Shown here in pieces: positions 7,349 through 14,778 of a stretch of 21,994 nt of DNA. The stretch lies in assembly GCA_003446665.1 (NCBI GenBank), contig DMCT01000004.1, positions 1 to 21,994 of the forward strand, written 5' to 3'. Each line of letters starts with the position of its first letter. Within the stretch, counting starts at the first letter, position 1. This stretch comes from Synergistaceae bacterium. Its GTDB lineage: Bacteria; Synergistota; Synergistia; Synergistales; Thermovirgaceae. Below the pieces are notes generated by a model, which worked only from the letters and a program-made list of their open reading frames with translations, searched no databases and was not told the DNA's origin. The translations under genes were made by a program, and so were the position numbers.

Positions 7349-9070
7349 TTATTGTTCCTGTTCCAGAGGCTGATCCTTGTACTTGAGATAGTCCATAATG
7401 AAGATAAAGTTCAGGATCAGCATGATGATCTCAATGACCAAAACCGTAACGCCAGTGACCGGGTTAGCCTTGATGGTTCCGGGCAAAGCGACGGCGCTGA
7501 ACCATATGATAGCGGCCGTAACCGTGATCCAAAGCAGGTAAGCGGGAATGGTGATGAGCCCCGTGGATTTGGTTTTAAGCCTTTTCGTTGCCCACGCCGC
7601 AGCGGTCAGAAGCGTAATGGATGCGACTAGCTGGTTTGCCGAACCGAAAGACGGCCACAGGATCGCGAAGTTTCCGCTCCAGGCGAGGTAGACGCCTATA
7701 GCTGCCGGGATCAGTGAAGCCACCCATGGGTTGGTCAGGAAATCATAGGTTCCTGACCCTTTTTCTTTCAGCGGCAGAGCGAGTTCCGATATGGTGTACC
7801 TGGCTAGCCTGTTAGTAGTGTCCAGGGTGGTCATGGCGAAAGCCGCCACCCACATTCCGGCGATGACCTGGACTACCTTGGTCGGGATGAAACCGAGCCA
7901 GGTCGTTGCAACCATCTGGGCATACGAATGAGAGAACATGACCGCGCCCGGGAACGAAGCGTTCATGGATTTGGTATATTGAGCTCCCCAATTCGCAGCT
8001 GTTATGGATTCTCCGGCGCCCTGCATCAGCTGGAGTCCGAATCCGGCTACGGCGGCAACGACCAGGGTTGAAAGAAAGCCTTCAGTAAGCATCGAGCCGT
8101 AACCTATGGGCAAACCATGGCTTTCCTTTTCGAGCTGCTTGGATGTCGTCCCCGATCCCACCAGAGAGTGGAACCCGGAAAGGGAACCGCAGGCTATGAT
8201 AAGGGGAATCACCGGCCAGAAGGGGCTGGGTTTACCCCCCGTAACTATCGGCGCGAAAGAGGTGAAAGCCGGTGCGGTAAACTCGTGGAAGCTGAAAATG
8301 CCCGCGACCGCTCCTATGGCAAGCCCGAAGTAAAGAAGCCACGAATTCAGGTAGTCCCTTGGCTGAAGCAGTACATCCACGGGGATGGCTGCGGCGATGA
8401 TGATGTAGAAGAAAAGAACGATCATCCAGGTGCTGTATCCTAGTTTAATGGGCATTACAGCCCCACCGATTATAGAGGCCGCAAGCATTATGATGCCTAT
8501 GATCGTTGCCGGAACGAAGTTCATCTTTACGCGATACATCAGGTAACCAAGTATCAGGGCCGCGAGAACCATGAGGAAGAAAGCGGTGGGAACCTTTGGA
8601 TCGCCCACAAAAGTCTTTCCTACGACAGCTGCGAAAGCTGCTATAACCAGTATCAAGAGGAAAAATACGAGCCAGTAGAACAGTTTCCCCGTCCGCTTGG
8701 CTATGACGTCGGAGGCCACGAACTGTACCGAACGACCATCGTAACGGACGGAAGCCATGAGTGAAAGGTAGTCGTGTACGGCTCCGATAAAGATATTACC
8801 GAACCACACCCACAGCAGTCCCGGTACCCAGCCCCAGGCCATGGCCGCGACGGGGCCGACTATAGGTGCCGCTCCGGCAATGGACGCAAAGTGATGGCCG
8901 AAAAGTACCGGCGGTTTTGCAGGAACATAGTCCACACCGTCAAACAGCCGGGTAGCCGGCGTCTCGTTTTCGTCAGACGCCTTGACGATTTCCCGCTCGA
9001 GTTTCTTGCCGTAGGTCAGATAGAGGATTACGTAGATGGCAAGACCCCCAGCCACAATAAGAGTAGTCAT
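7349..9070 (-). CDS. cstA: CstA-family transporter (carbon starvation protein; pyruvate/peptide uptake)
   Basis: This is a polytopic membrane protein of 573 residues with roughly fifteen hydrophobic segments across its whole length. Recognisable CstA features are an N-terminal helix followed by YGKKLEREIV, then GHHFASIAGAAPIVGP near residue 60 and the GSGTTSKQLEKESHGLPIGYGSMLTEG segment near the middle. It is shorter than the 701-residue E. coli CstA and lacks its long C-terminal part, as in many anaerobe homologues. CstA proteins import peptides and CstA/BtsT relatives import pyruvate; the substrate here is unknown. ATG 9070 has a strong GGAGG seven bases upstream, so the upstream in-frame ATG at 9100 is not used. 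It is the first gene of a four-gene operon. Confidence 0.9.
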   Translation of the reverse strand: MTTLIVAGGLAIYVILYLTYGKKLEREIVKASDENETPATRLFDGVDYVPAKPPVLFGHHFASIAGAAPIVGPVAAMAWGWVPGLLWVWFGNIFIGAVHDYLSLMASVRYDGRSVQFVASDVIAKRTGKLFYWLVFFLLILVIAAFAAVVGKTFVGDPKVPTAFFLMVLAALILGYLMYRVKMNFVPATIIGIIMLAASIIGGAVMPIKLGYSTWMIVLFFYIIIAAAIPVDVLLQPRDYLNSWLLYFGLAIGAVAGIFSFHEFTAPAFTSFAPIVTGGKPSPFWPVIPLIIACGSLSGFHSLVGSGTTSKQLEKESHGLPIGYGSMLTEGFLSTLVVAAVAGFGLQLMQGAGESITAANWGAQYTKSMNASFPGAVMFSHSYAQMVATTWLGFIPTKVVQVIAGMWVAAFAMTTLDTTNRLARYTISELALPLKEKGSGTYDFLTNPWVASLIPAAIGVYLAWSGNFAILWPSFGSANQLVASITLLTAAAWATKRLKTKSTGLITIPAYLLWITVTAAIIWFSAVALPGTIKANPVTGVTVLVIEIIMLILNFIFIMDYLKYKDQPLEQEQ

Positions 9071-9115
9071 ACTATTCCCTCCCTCTTTTATATTAAACAA
9101 AAAACCCTACATGTT

Positions 9116-9145
9116 AATTTAACCCCTCGCCTTGGTATTTGTCAA
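9116..9145 (-). promoter_or_regulatory. Promoter of the cstA operon
   Basis: TTGACA (9145-9140) is followed after 17-18 bases by TTAAAT/TAAATT (9122-9116) on the minus strand, about 40 bases before the cstA ribosome site. Confidence 0.65.
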
Positions 9146-9439
9146 CCGACGCAGAACCTTCCGAAACGGCACTCCAGGAAGTAGTACAACCTAAAATGAA
9201 CATAACCTGCTTTTTGGGTTCAATCTACGAAGTGAATTGACCAGGGCGGCACTTGAAAACAAAAAATTGAATATCACCAAGAGGTTTTGCATAAGTTAAA
9301 ATAAAGACATCCGAGTGGATCGGGGAAAAATATACGTCCTTGCTGATAAATAATAGTAAAAAATGAATTTTGCTTGCAACAAATCTCAATTTTGGCAGTT
9401 GCAACTGGACATCTGCAGCTTGGCGGGGGTAGCACTCAT
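9146..9439. other. AT-rich divergent intergenic region between cstA and the histidine kinase
   Basis: The segment is clearly richer in A and T than the flanking genes and should hold the plus-strand promoter of the two-component system. TTGAAT near 9268 with an A/T-rich stretch near 9290-9302 is the best I can see, but the spacing and the -10 are poor. A 26-codon ATG frame (9363-9443) lacks a ribosome site and I do not call it. Confidence 0.4.
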
Positions 9440-10555
9440 TTGACTGAAGAAAAAAACTTTCAGGGAAACACGGATCTTCGAACCAGGGAGGAACAGCTTT
9501 ACCATATATTGCTTGAGAGGGCAATGGAGCCTTTTGCAAGATACCAGGTGATATGTACGGGCGAGGAAGGCTGTGATGCAAAATTTCTTGACGTTAACCC
9601 CTCTTATGAACATGTCATGGGTGTGAAGCGACAGGACGTCATCGGCAAGAGGTTCCGTGAGGTTTGGCCTGAAGCCGAAGATTGCTGGATGGACATCATC
9701 ATAAGGACCATAAAGACGGGAAGATCCGTCAGGAACGAGGCATGGAGCAGGGATACCGGGAAATACCTTGAGGCTGTGGCCTTCCCGACCTTTCCTGACG
9801 AGGTGGCGGTTCTCTTTCTGGACAGGACCAGATGGAAGAAGTCCGACGAGCAGCTTAGAAAGAACGAAAAAACACTTCTTGAATACAGACAGGAGCTCCG
9901 GGAACTGGCGGCAAAACTATCCCTTTCGGAGGCCGAGACGAGGCGCAAGATATCCAGGCAGATTCATGACAGGATAGGCTATGCCCTGGTGGACATTCTG
10001 AACAGGCTGCGAAGGATGCAGGACGGATCCAGGGATGAAATTGAGGAAATCGGATCGGTTGTGGAAAATTTGATTGCCGAAAGCAGGGAACTCACCTTCG
10101 AAACCGCTTCGCCGCTTCTTTACGAAGTCGGACTCAATGCGGCCATAGAGGACCTTGCCGAAAAACTCCTGAAACCGCAAGCCATAGGCTTCAGCTTCCA
10201 TGGAAACCATGTCGAGTATAAAGCGGACGAACGAGTGTGCATCCTTCTTTACGATATGGTCAGGGAACTTCTGGTCAATGTGATCAAACATTCCGGGGCA
10301 TCTTTCGTCAATATCAGGGTTTACAGATCACAAAAAAAAATTAGAGTGGTAGTCGAGGACAATGGCAGGGGTTTTCCCGTAGACCTGCAAAAGAAGTGGG
10401 GTCAGATGAAAGGGTTTGGTTTGTTCAGTATCAGGGAGAGGATCCTGCCCATTGGAGGGAAGATACAGGTTTTATCCGAACCGGGCAAGGGGGCCACAGT
10501 CTGCCTGGAGGCTCCCCTGGCCGAGGGGAGAATGTCCGAATGGACCGAAAGATGA
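9440..10555 (+). CDS. PAS-domain sensor histidine kinase, NarX/UhpB (HisKA_3) type, soluble
   Basis: This is a cytoplasmic two-component sensor of 371 residues with no membrane segment. A PAS domain covers roughly residues 18-128 (FLDVNPSYEHVMG...VIGKRFREVWPE is typical). A coiled coil leads into the HisKA_3 dimerisation domain RRKISRQIHDRIG, with phospho-acceptor His176, and then the ATPase domain with N-box RELLVNVIKHSGA (Asn280), DNGRGF (307-312) and GFGLFSIRER (325-334). Two TTG starts are possible. TTG 9440 has GGGGGT about 10 bases upstream; TTG 9374 has no ribosome site. The stop overlaps the start region of the regulator gene, so the two are coupled. It lies directly upstream of the betaine/glycine reductase genes on the same strand. 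The ligand is unknown. Confidence 0.88.
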   Translation: MTEEKNFQGNTDLRTREEQLYHILLERAMEPFARYQVICTGEEGCDAKFLDVNPSYEHVMGVKRQDVIGKRFREVWPEAEDCWMDIIIRTIKTGRSVRNEAWSRDTGKYLEAVAFPTFPDEVAVLFLDRTRWKKSDEQLRKNEKTLLEYRQELRELAAKLSLSEAETRRKISRQIHDRIGYALVDILNRLRRMQDGSRDEIEEIGSVVENLIAESRELTFETASPLLYEVGLNAAIEDLAEKLLKPQAIGFSFHGNHVEYKADERVCILLYDMVRELLVNVIKHSGASFVNIRVYRSQKKIRVVVEDNGRGFPVDLQKKWGQMKGFGLFSIRERILPIGGKIQVLSEPGKGATVCLEAPLAEGRMSEWTER

Positions 10556-11202
10556 CTAAAATCCTGCTTGCCGATGATCACAGGCTTTTTTTGGCGGGGC
10601 TGTGTGATCTTTTAGGCAGGGAGGAAGATTTCGAGATAGTTGGTACGGCTCATACGGGATTGGAAGCCGTTCAGTTGGCATTGAAGCTTGAGCCCGATGT
10701 CGTCGTAATGGACGTTACCATGCCCGACCTTAACGGCATCAAGGCAAGCCGCCGCATTCTGGAAGCGAGGCCTCATATTGGCATCGTTGCTCTTTCCATG
10801 CATTGCAACAAAGGTTTCATAACCGAGATGCTCAACCTGGGTGCCAGAGGCTATGTGTTGAAAGAAAGCGCTCCGGAAGAGTTTATGGCGGCTATTCGGG
10901 TCACTGCCTCGGGTGATGTATATCTCAGTCCAAAAGTAGCGACCATTCTCGTGGAAGAATTCAGGAAACTGTCGAACCTGGCGGGGTTTTCCCCGGTACC
11001 CGAGTTGTCCGTCAGGGAAACGGAAGTGCTGAAGCTCCTTGTAAAGGGCCTAAACACCAAGTCGATAGCAGAGACCCTGCATATCAGTAAAAACACTGTG
11101 GATACCCACCGAAGGCGCATCCTGGACAAGTTGGGATGCGAAAATATAACCGAGCTCACCCGTTTTGCCCTCCGCGAAGGTCTTCTGGACCTGGAAGAAT
11201 AA
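10540..11202 (+). CDS. NarL/FixJ-family response regulator
   Basis: This is a 220-residue DNA-binding regulator partnered with the preceding kinase. The receiver domain (about 5-125) has acidic Asp12/Asp13, phospho-acceptor Asp58 in VVVMDVTMPDLNGI, Ser86 and Lys108 (YVLKES). The C-terminal LuxR-type helix-turn-helix is LSVRETEVLKLLVKGLNT-KSIAETLHISKNTVDTHRRRIL. ATG 10540 has GAGGGGAG nine bases upstream; ATG 10552 would give a classic ATGA overlap with the kinase stop but has no ribosome site. The next gene downstream is grdA after a 141-base gap, so the grd operon is the obvious but unproven target. Confidence 0.9.
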   Translation: MDRKMTKILLADDHRLFLAGLCDLLGREEDFEIVGTAHTGLEAVQLALKLEPDVVVMDVTMPDLNGIKASRRILEARPHIGIVALSMHCNKGFITEMLNLGARGYVLKESAPEEFMAAIRVTASGDVYLSPKVATILVEEFRKLSNLAGFSPVPELSVRETEVLKLLVKGLNTKSIAETLHISKNTVDTHRRRILDKLGCENITELTRFALREGLLDLEE

Positions 11203-11297
11203 TCCTTTCGTGTACAGCCAATCGTAATTTTCGTGAAAGACGGTACGTCATTTCGGAATGGCGATTCACCCACTTTTGTCCGTAAGATAAATTTATG

Positions 11298-11309
11298 AAT
11301 AAGCTTATT
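11298..11309. repeat. 12-bp perfect palindrome upstream of grdA
   Basis: AATAAGCTTATT is a perfect palindrome 35 bases before the grdA start, in an A/T-rich stretch where the promoter should be. It could be an operator for the adjacent regulator. Short A/T palindromes arise easily by chance. Confidence 0.3.
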
Positions 11310-11343
11310 TGTGCCATAGATAACGAATCGGGAGGTGGAGCGT

Positions 11344-11820
11344 ATGGGTAAGCTTGAAGGTAAAAAGCTTCTTCTTCTGGGAGAGCGTGACGGCATCGCC
11401 GGACCAGCCATGGAAGAAGCCCTCAAAGGAAGCGGAGCCGAGATCATCTTCTCTGTGACGGAATGCTTCGTCTGAACTGCCGCTGGAGCCATGGACCTGG
11501 AAAACCAGCAGAGGGTCAAAGACGCAGCGGAAAAGTACGGCTCTGAAAACGTCGTGGCGATCCTTGGTAGCAGCGACGCGGAAGGAGCGGAAATTTACGC
11601 TGAAACGTTGACAAAAGGTGACCCTACCTTTGCAGGTCCTTTGGCCGGAGTCCCGTTGGGACTCGCCGTTTATCACGTTTTCGAAAAGGAAATCAGGGAA
11701 GAGTCGGATCCCGATGCCTGGGAAGACCAGATCGGGATGATGGAGATGGTTCTCGATCCCGAAGCATTGAGTGAAGCCGTCCGAAAGATGCGTGAAGAAG
11801 GCAGCAAATACACTCTTTAG
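11344..11820 (+). CDS. grdA: GrdA, selenoprotein A of glycine/sarcosine/betaine reductase (Sec44)
   Basis: Selenoprotein A is a small redox carrier of 158 residues. It takes the carboxymethyl group from the protein B selenol as a carboxymethyl-selenoether and passes it to protein C. The frame starts [20 protein letters not shown] behind GGAGG and runs to a TAG at 11820. It contains one in-frame UGA (11473-11475) at codon 44, in the context [15 protein letters not shown]. This is the invariant CxxU redox motif (Cys41, Sec44) of the family, so the UGA is selenocysteine and not a stop. The same GrdA serves all three substrate-specific B proteins. Gene finders unaware of Sec would call only a fragment from about 11491. 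Confidence 0.96.
11473..11520 (+). promoter_or_regulatory. Candidate SECIS element of grdA
   Basis: Bases just 3' of the UGA can fold. CTGG (11483-11486) can pair with CCAG further down, and a smaller CTGG-AAAA-CCAG hairpin lies within the same segment. Bacterial SECIS elements lie in this position, but the fold is ambiguous by eye. Confidence 0.45.
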
Positions 11821-11824
11821 GTCG

Positions 11825-11872
11825 AAAGGCCGGTGTGGCCAACGCGTTTTATGCGTGGTTTCACCGGACTTT
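11825..11872 (+). other. Long hairpin between grdA and the GrdE/I gene
   Basis: AAAG-g-CCGGTG (11825-11835) pairs with CACCGG-a-CTTT (11862-11872), and an inner ACGC/GCGT stem lies within. There is no T-run after it, so it is not an intrinsic terminator. It fills most of the 81-base gap inside the operon and could adjust mRNA stability or the ratio of GrdA to protein B. Confidence 0.6.
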
Positions 11873-11901
11873 AATGCATGCAAGAGGGGAGAGGGATCCA
11901 T

Positions 11902-13212
11902 ATGAAGCTCGAAATGGGAAAGTTTTATGTGAAAGACATAGTTTTCGGCGATGAGACAAAATTCGAGAACGGGGTTTTGACCGTCGACAAAGCAAATGCT
12001 CTTGAAGTAGTCAGGGAGGACGAACACATCACTTCGGCCGACCTGTTCATCGTTCGTCCAGGTGACGAAGTAAGACTCTGTCCGGTCAAGGACGCCTTTG
12101 AGTTTCGCTGCAAGGTCGAAGGCGGTAAGGGTATATTTCCCGGAGTCACCAGCCCCGTTGCAAAAGCGGGGACGGGAAGAACCCACGTACTGTCGGGATG
12201 CAGTCTTCTAGTGGTGGGAGAGCACTGGGGCGGCTTCCAGGACGGTTTGCTTGACATGTCCGGGAAATACCAGAACCAGTGTATTTTCGGCATGATGCCC
12301 AACCTGGTGCTCGTAGCCGATACTGACGAGGAGTTTGAGCGTTACGAACAGCAGAAGAAAAACCATGCCCTTAGATGGGCGGGCATGCGTTTGGCCGAGC
12401 ATATCGGCCTTTGCGTCAAAGAAAGCACCCCGGACGAGGAGGAAGTTTTTGAGTTGCCGCCCGTCAACCGCAGGCCTGCCGAGGTTCAAAAACTCCCGTC
12501 GGTGGTATACGTTTTGCAGCCCCAGACGCAGATGGAGCAGTTGGGCTACAACACCCTTATATACGGTTGGGACGGTAACAGGATGCTCCCCACATTCATG
12601 CATCCCAATGAGATCATCGACGGTGCCGTAGTTTCCGGCAGTTTCATGCCCGTTTCCTCGAAGATATCAACCTATGAATGGTGCAATCACCCTACCATTC
12701 ACAGGCTAATGAAAGAACACGGCAAGACCATCAACTTCCTTGGCGTGATCATGTCGAACCTCAATCCCAAGATGGAGGAAAAAGAACGCAGTGCCAAGAT
12801 GGTTGCCCAGATGGCGGTAAACCTTGGCGCCGATGGCGCAATCGTATGCGAGGAAGGTTACGGCAACCCCGACGTGGACTACATACAAACTATTGTGGAA
12901 CTCGAAGAAGCGGGCGTCAAGACCGTCGGAATTTCTGACGAATGCACCGGTCGCGACGGCGCATCACAGCCGCTGGTCGCCCTTGACGAAAAGGCTGACG
13001 CACTGGTGCATACGGGCAATGTTTCAGAACTGTATCATCTGGATCCGATGCCGGTTGTGCTCGGGGAGCTGGAAGCCTTGGCCAGGGACGGGAACTCCGG
13101 CGGCTGGGAAGGTTGTATCGCCGAAGACGGGTCGGTAGAGATGGAAAACAACGGCTATTTTTGCTCCAATCACATCAGCGGCTTTTCCAAAAAGACCTGT
13201 GCTGATTTCTAG
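11902..13212 (+). CDS. grdI: Protein B proprotein subunit, GrdE/GrdG/GrdI family (probably betaine reductase GrdI)
   Basis: This 436-residue proprotein forms the alpha/beta part of substrate-specific protein B. Clostridial GrdE is cleaved at Cys242 to give a pyruvoyl group. Family features are GTGRTHVLSG near residue 91, GFQDGLLDMSG near 111, GVIMSNLN (281-288), EEGYGNPDVD (317-326) and DECTGRDGASQPLV (346-359). From memory, the last two match sarcosine/betaine-type GrdG/GrdI better than glycine-type GrdE, and the BCCT betaine transporter downstream agrees. The region aligned to the clostridial cleavage site reads SGSFMPVSSK (245-254) and has no Cys. ATG 11902 has GGGGAGAGGG upstream. The gap to the following selenoprotein gene is 13 bases. 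The betaine assignment is an inference; the family call is secure. Confidence 0.88.
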   Translation: MKLEMGKFYVKDIVFGDETKFENGVLTVDKANALEVVREDEHITSADLFIVRPGDEVRLCPVKDAFEFRCKVEGGKGIFPGVTSPVAKAGTGRTHVLSGCSLLVVGEHWGGFQDGLLDMSGKYQNQCIFGMMPNLVLVADTDEEFERYEQQKKNHALRWAGMRLAEHIGLCVKESTPDEEEVFELPPVNRRPAEVQKLPSVVYVLQPQTQMEQLGYNTLIYGWDGNRMLPTFMHPNEIIDGAVVSGSFMPVSSKISTYEWCNHPTIHRLMKEHGKTINFLGVIMSNLNPKMEEKERSAKMVAQMAVNLGADGAIVCEEGYGNPDVDYIQTIVELEEAGVKTVGISDECTGRDGASQPLVALDEKADALVHTGNVSELYHLDPMPVVLGELEALARDGNSGGWEGCIAEDGSVEMENNGYFCSNHISGFSKKTCADF

Positions 13213-13225
13213 GGAGGGATGTAAG

Positions 13226-14539
13226 ATGAAAAAAGCCATACATTACATCAACCAGTTCTTCGGTCAGGTAGGCGGGGAGGATGCCGCTGATTACAAGCCC
13301 ACATTCCATGACGAACTCGTTGGCTGTTCTAACATGCTCAACCAGATGATGCCCGACGTAGAAGTAACCCACACCATCATTTGCGGCGACAACTACATAG
13401 CCAGCCATACCGACGAGGCTGTTGCCGAAATCATCGACTGGCTCAAGAACCAGGAATTTGACATTTTCTTCGCGGGCCCCGCCTTTATGGCCGGAAGATA
13501 TGGAGTAGGGTGCGGCACCATAGGCAAGGCCGTCAAGGAAACCTTCGGAGTGCCTGTAATTACCTCGATGAACGAAGAAAACCCCGGCGTCGAGATGTTC
13601 CAGAAGGAAATGTACATATTCAAAGGCGGCCGTAAAGCCACCTTCATGAAAGACGACCTTGGGAAAATGGCTGCCTTCGCACAAAAAATCGTAAAGGGCG
13701 AGGAACTGCTCCCCGCTGCGGTTGAAGGTTATTTCCCCAGGGGAATCCGGAAAGAAATCTTCCATCCGGAAGGAATTCCCGCAGCGGACAGGGCTGTCGA
13801 CATGCTCATCAAAAAGCTTAAAGGGGAACCTTTTCAGACGGAGCTTGTTATACCAAAGCGAGAAAGGGTACCGGTGGCACCTCCGATCAAGGACCTGAGT
13901 AAGGCCACTATCGCTCTGGTAGGTTCAAGCGGCGTAGTCCCTTCCAATAATCCTGACAGAATCCAGACGGCTTCGGCGACCAAATGGGGCAAGTACGATA
14001 TTTCAGGGCTTGATCACCTGCCGAAAGGCGAATACAAGACGATACACGCAGGATACGACCCCGAAGCCATTTGTGAGGTTCCGGATCGCGGTATGCCCGT
14101 AGACGCCATGCGCACTTACGAAAGGGAAGGGAAAATCGGCAAGTTGCACGAATACTACTATGTAACCGTGGGTACCGGAACCACTCAGGCCTATGCCGCC
14201 AAGTTCGGGCAGGAAATCGCCGCCGAACTCAAGGAAGCGGGAGTTGATGGCGTCCTCCTGGTAGCCACCTGAGGAACTTGCACTCGTTGCGGCGCAACGA
14301 TGACAAAAGAAATCGAGCGAGCCGGAATTCCTATTGTGATGCTCTGTAACCTCCTGAACGTGGCGAAGTCAGTCGGAGTCAACAAGATGGTCCAAACTGT
14401 CTCGGTCCCCTATCCTCTGGGTGATCCCAACCTGAGCCCCGAAGAGGAATGGAAGCTGCGTTATCATCGGGTAGGTGTGGCTCTTGACGCACTTACAAAG
14501 GACATAGAGGATCAAACGGTCTTTCCGACCAAAATCTGA
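13226..14539 (+). CDS. grdH: Selenoprotein B, GrdB/GrdF/GrdH family (probably betaine reductase GrdH, Sec349)
   Basis: This is the selenoprotein subunit of protein B, 437 residues, which acts on the substrate amine and transfers the carboxymethyl unit to GrdA. The frame starts at ATG 13226 behind GGAGG and continues through an in-frame UGA (14270-14272, codon 349) to TGA at 14539. Around the UGA it reads VAT-U-GTCTRCGATMTKEIERAGIP, the family's UxxCxxC motif with Cys352 and Cys355. The protein continues colinearly with the family after the UGA, so this is selenocysteine and not a nonsense mutation. Partnered with grdA and the GrdE/I gene, and followed by a betaine transporter, it most likely reduces betaine to trimethylamine and acetyl phosphate, with glycine or sarcosine as alternatives. 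The grdC and grdD genes are absent here. Confidence 0.92.
14270..14299 (+). promoter_or_regulatory. SECIS element of the grdB/H-family gene
   Basis: Twelve bases after the UGA a perfect 6-bp stem CGTTGC/GCAACG (14285-14290 with 14294-14299) closes a GGC loop. The position, within about 30 bases downstream of the UGA, fits bacterial SECIS hairpins bound by SelB. Confidence 0.75.
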
Positions 14540-14553
14540 ACATATCCTGTGCT

Positions 14554-14583
14554 ACGGGGCTTTCCTGGAGAAAGCCCCGTTTT
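14554..14583 (+). terminator. Intrinsic terminator after the grd genes
   Basis: An 11-bp perfect stem ACGGGGCTTTC/GAAAGCCCCGT with a 5-base loop is followed by a short T-run, 14 bases after the grdB/H stop. It separates the reductase genes from the transporter gene. Confidence 0.88.
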
Positions 14584-14673
14584 GATCGACTTACGGGCGA
14601 AGTCCGTGTAAGGCATTTAGTGTTTCAAGGTCTTTTGAGATTTAGCTAAGTGGGGACGCGATCGAGGTTTTTA

Positions 14674-14729
14674 TCGATCCGCATGCCGCATTGATTTGAG
14701 TAAAAGGTGATGTCGGTCATGCGGATCGA
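14674..14729. repeat. 12-bp perfect inverted repeat before the BCCT gene
   Basis: TCGATCCGCATG (14674-14685) and CATGCGGATCGA (14718-14729) are exact reverse complements with a 32-base spacer. As RNA they would form a long stem; as DNA they could bind a dimeric regulator. Confidence 0.75.
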
Positions 14730-14732
14730 CGT

Positions 14733-14753
14733 AAGCGCCGCAACGGCGCTTTT
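14733..14753 (+). terminator. Terminator-like hairpin in the BCCT leader
   Basis: AAGCGCCG/CGGCGCTT, an 8-bp perfect stem with a CAA triloop, runs into TTTT. The T-run is short and interrupted by CC, so termination strength is doubtful. Confidence 0.45.
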
Positions 14754-14778
14754 CCAGAGACGGAGGGAGGCGTGCGCC

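Larger units (their letters stand above)
14584..14778 (+). promoter_or_regulatory. Structured leader upstream of the betaine transporter
   Basis: The 195-base leader contains a stack of potential hairpins. CTTACGG/CCGT-gt-AAG lies at 14590-14612 and GATCGA/TCGATC at 14660-14679. A 12-bp inverted repeat (14674-14685 with 14718-14729) uses the same TCGATC arm, so these two folds exclude each other. A GC-rich hairpin with TTTT (14733-14753) then sits just before the ribosome site GGAGGGAGG (14762-14770). The arrangement is compatible with an attenuator or RNA switch. No known riboswitch class is recognised and no clear promoter was found. Confidence 0.5.

Noticed and set aside
9363..9443. 26-codon ORF overlapping the histidine-kinase start, as a possible coupled leader peptide
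   Set aside because: It has no ribosome binding site before its ATG and no codon bias or terminator to suggest attenuation.
11203..11343. Sigma-54 (-24/-12) promoter before grdA
   Set aside because: No TGGCAC-N5-TTGC pattern is present. Only weak sigma-70-like candidates with imperfect spacing were seen.
11473..11475. In-frame stop (TGA) early in grdA, as if a truncated or frameshifted gene
   Set aside because: It falls exactly at the Sec position of the CxxU motif (codon 44) and the protein continues in family register afterwards.
11305..12186. Minus-strand open frame of 293 codons across grdA and the next gene
   Set aside because: It is a shadow of two well-identified genes with low-complexity, non-protein-like composition.
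14270..14272. In-frame TGA splitting the GrdB-family gene into two open frames
   Set aside because: The context is the UxxCxxC motif with a hairpin just downstream. It is selenocysteine, not a pseudogene.
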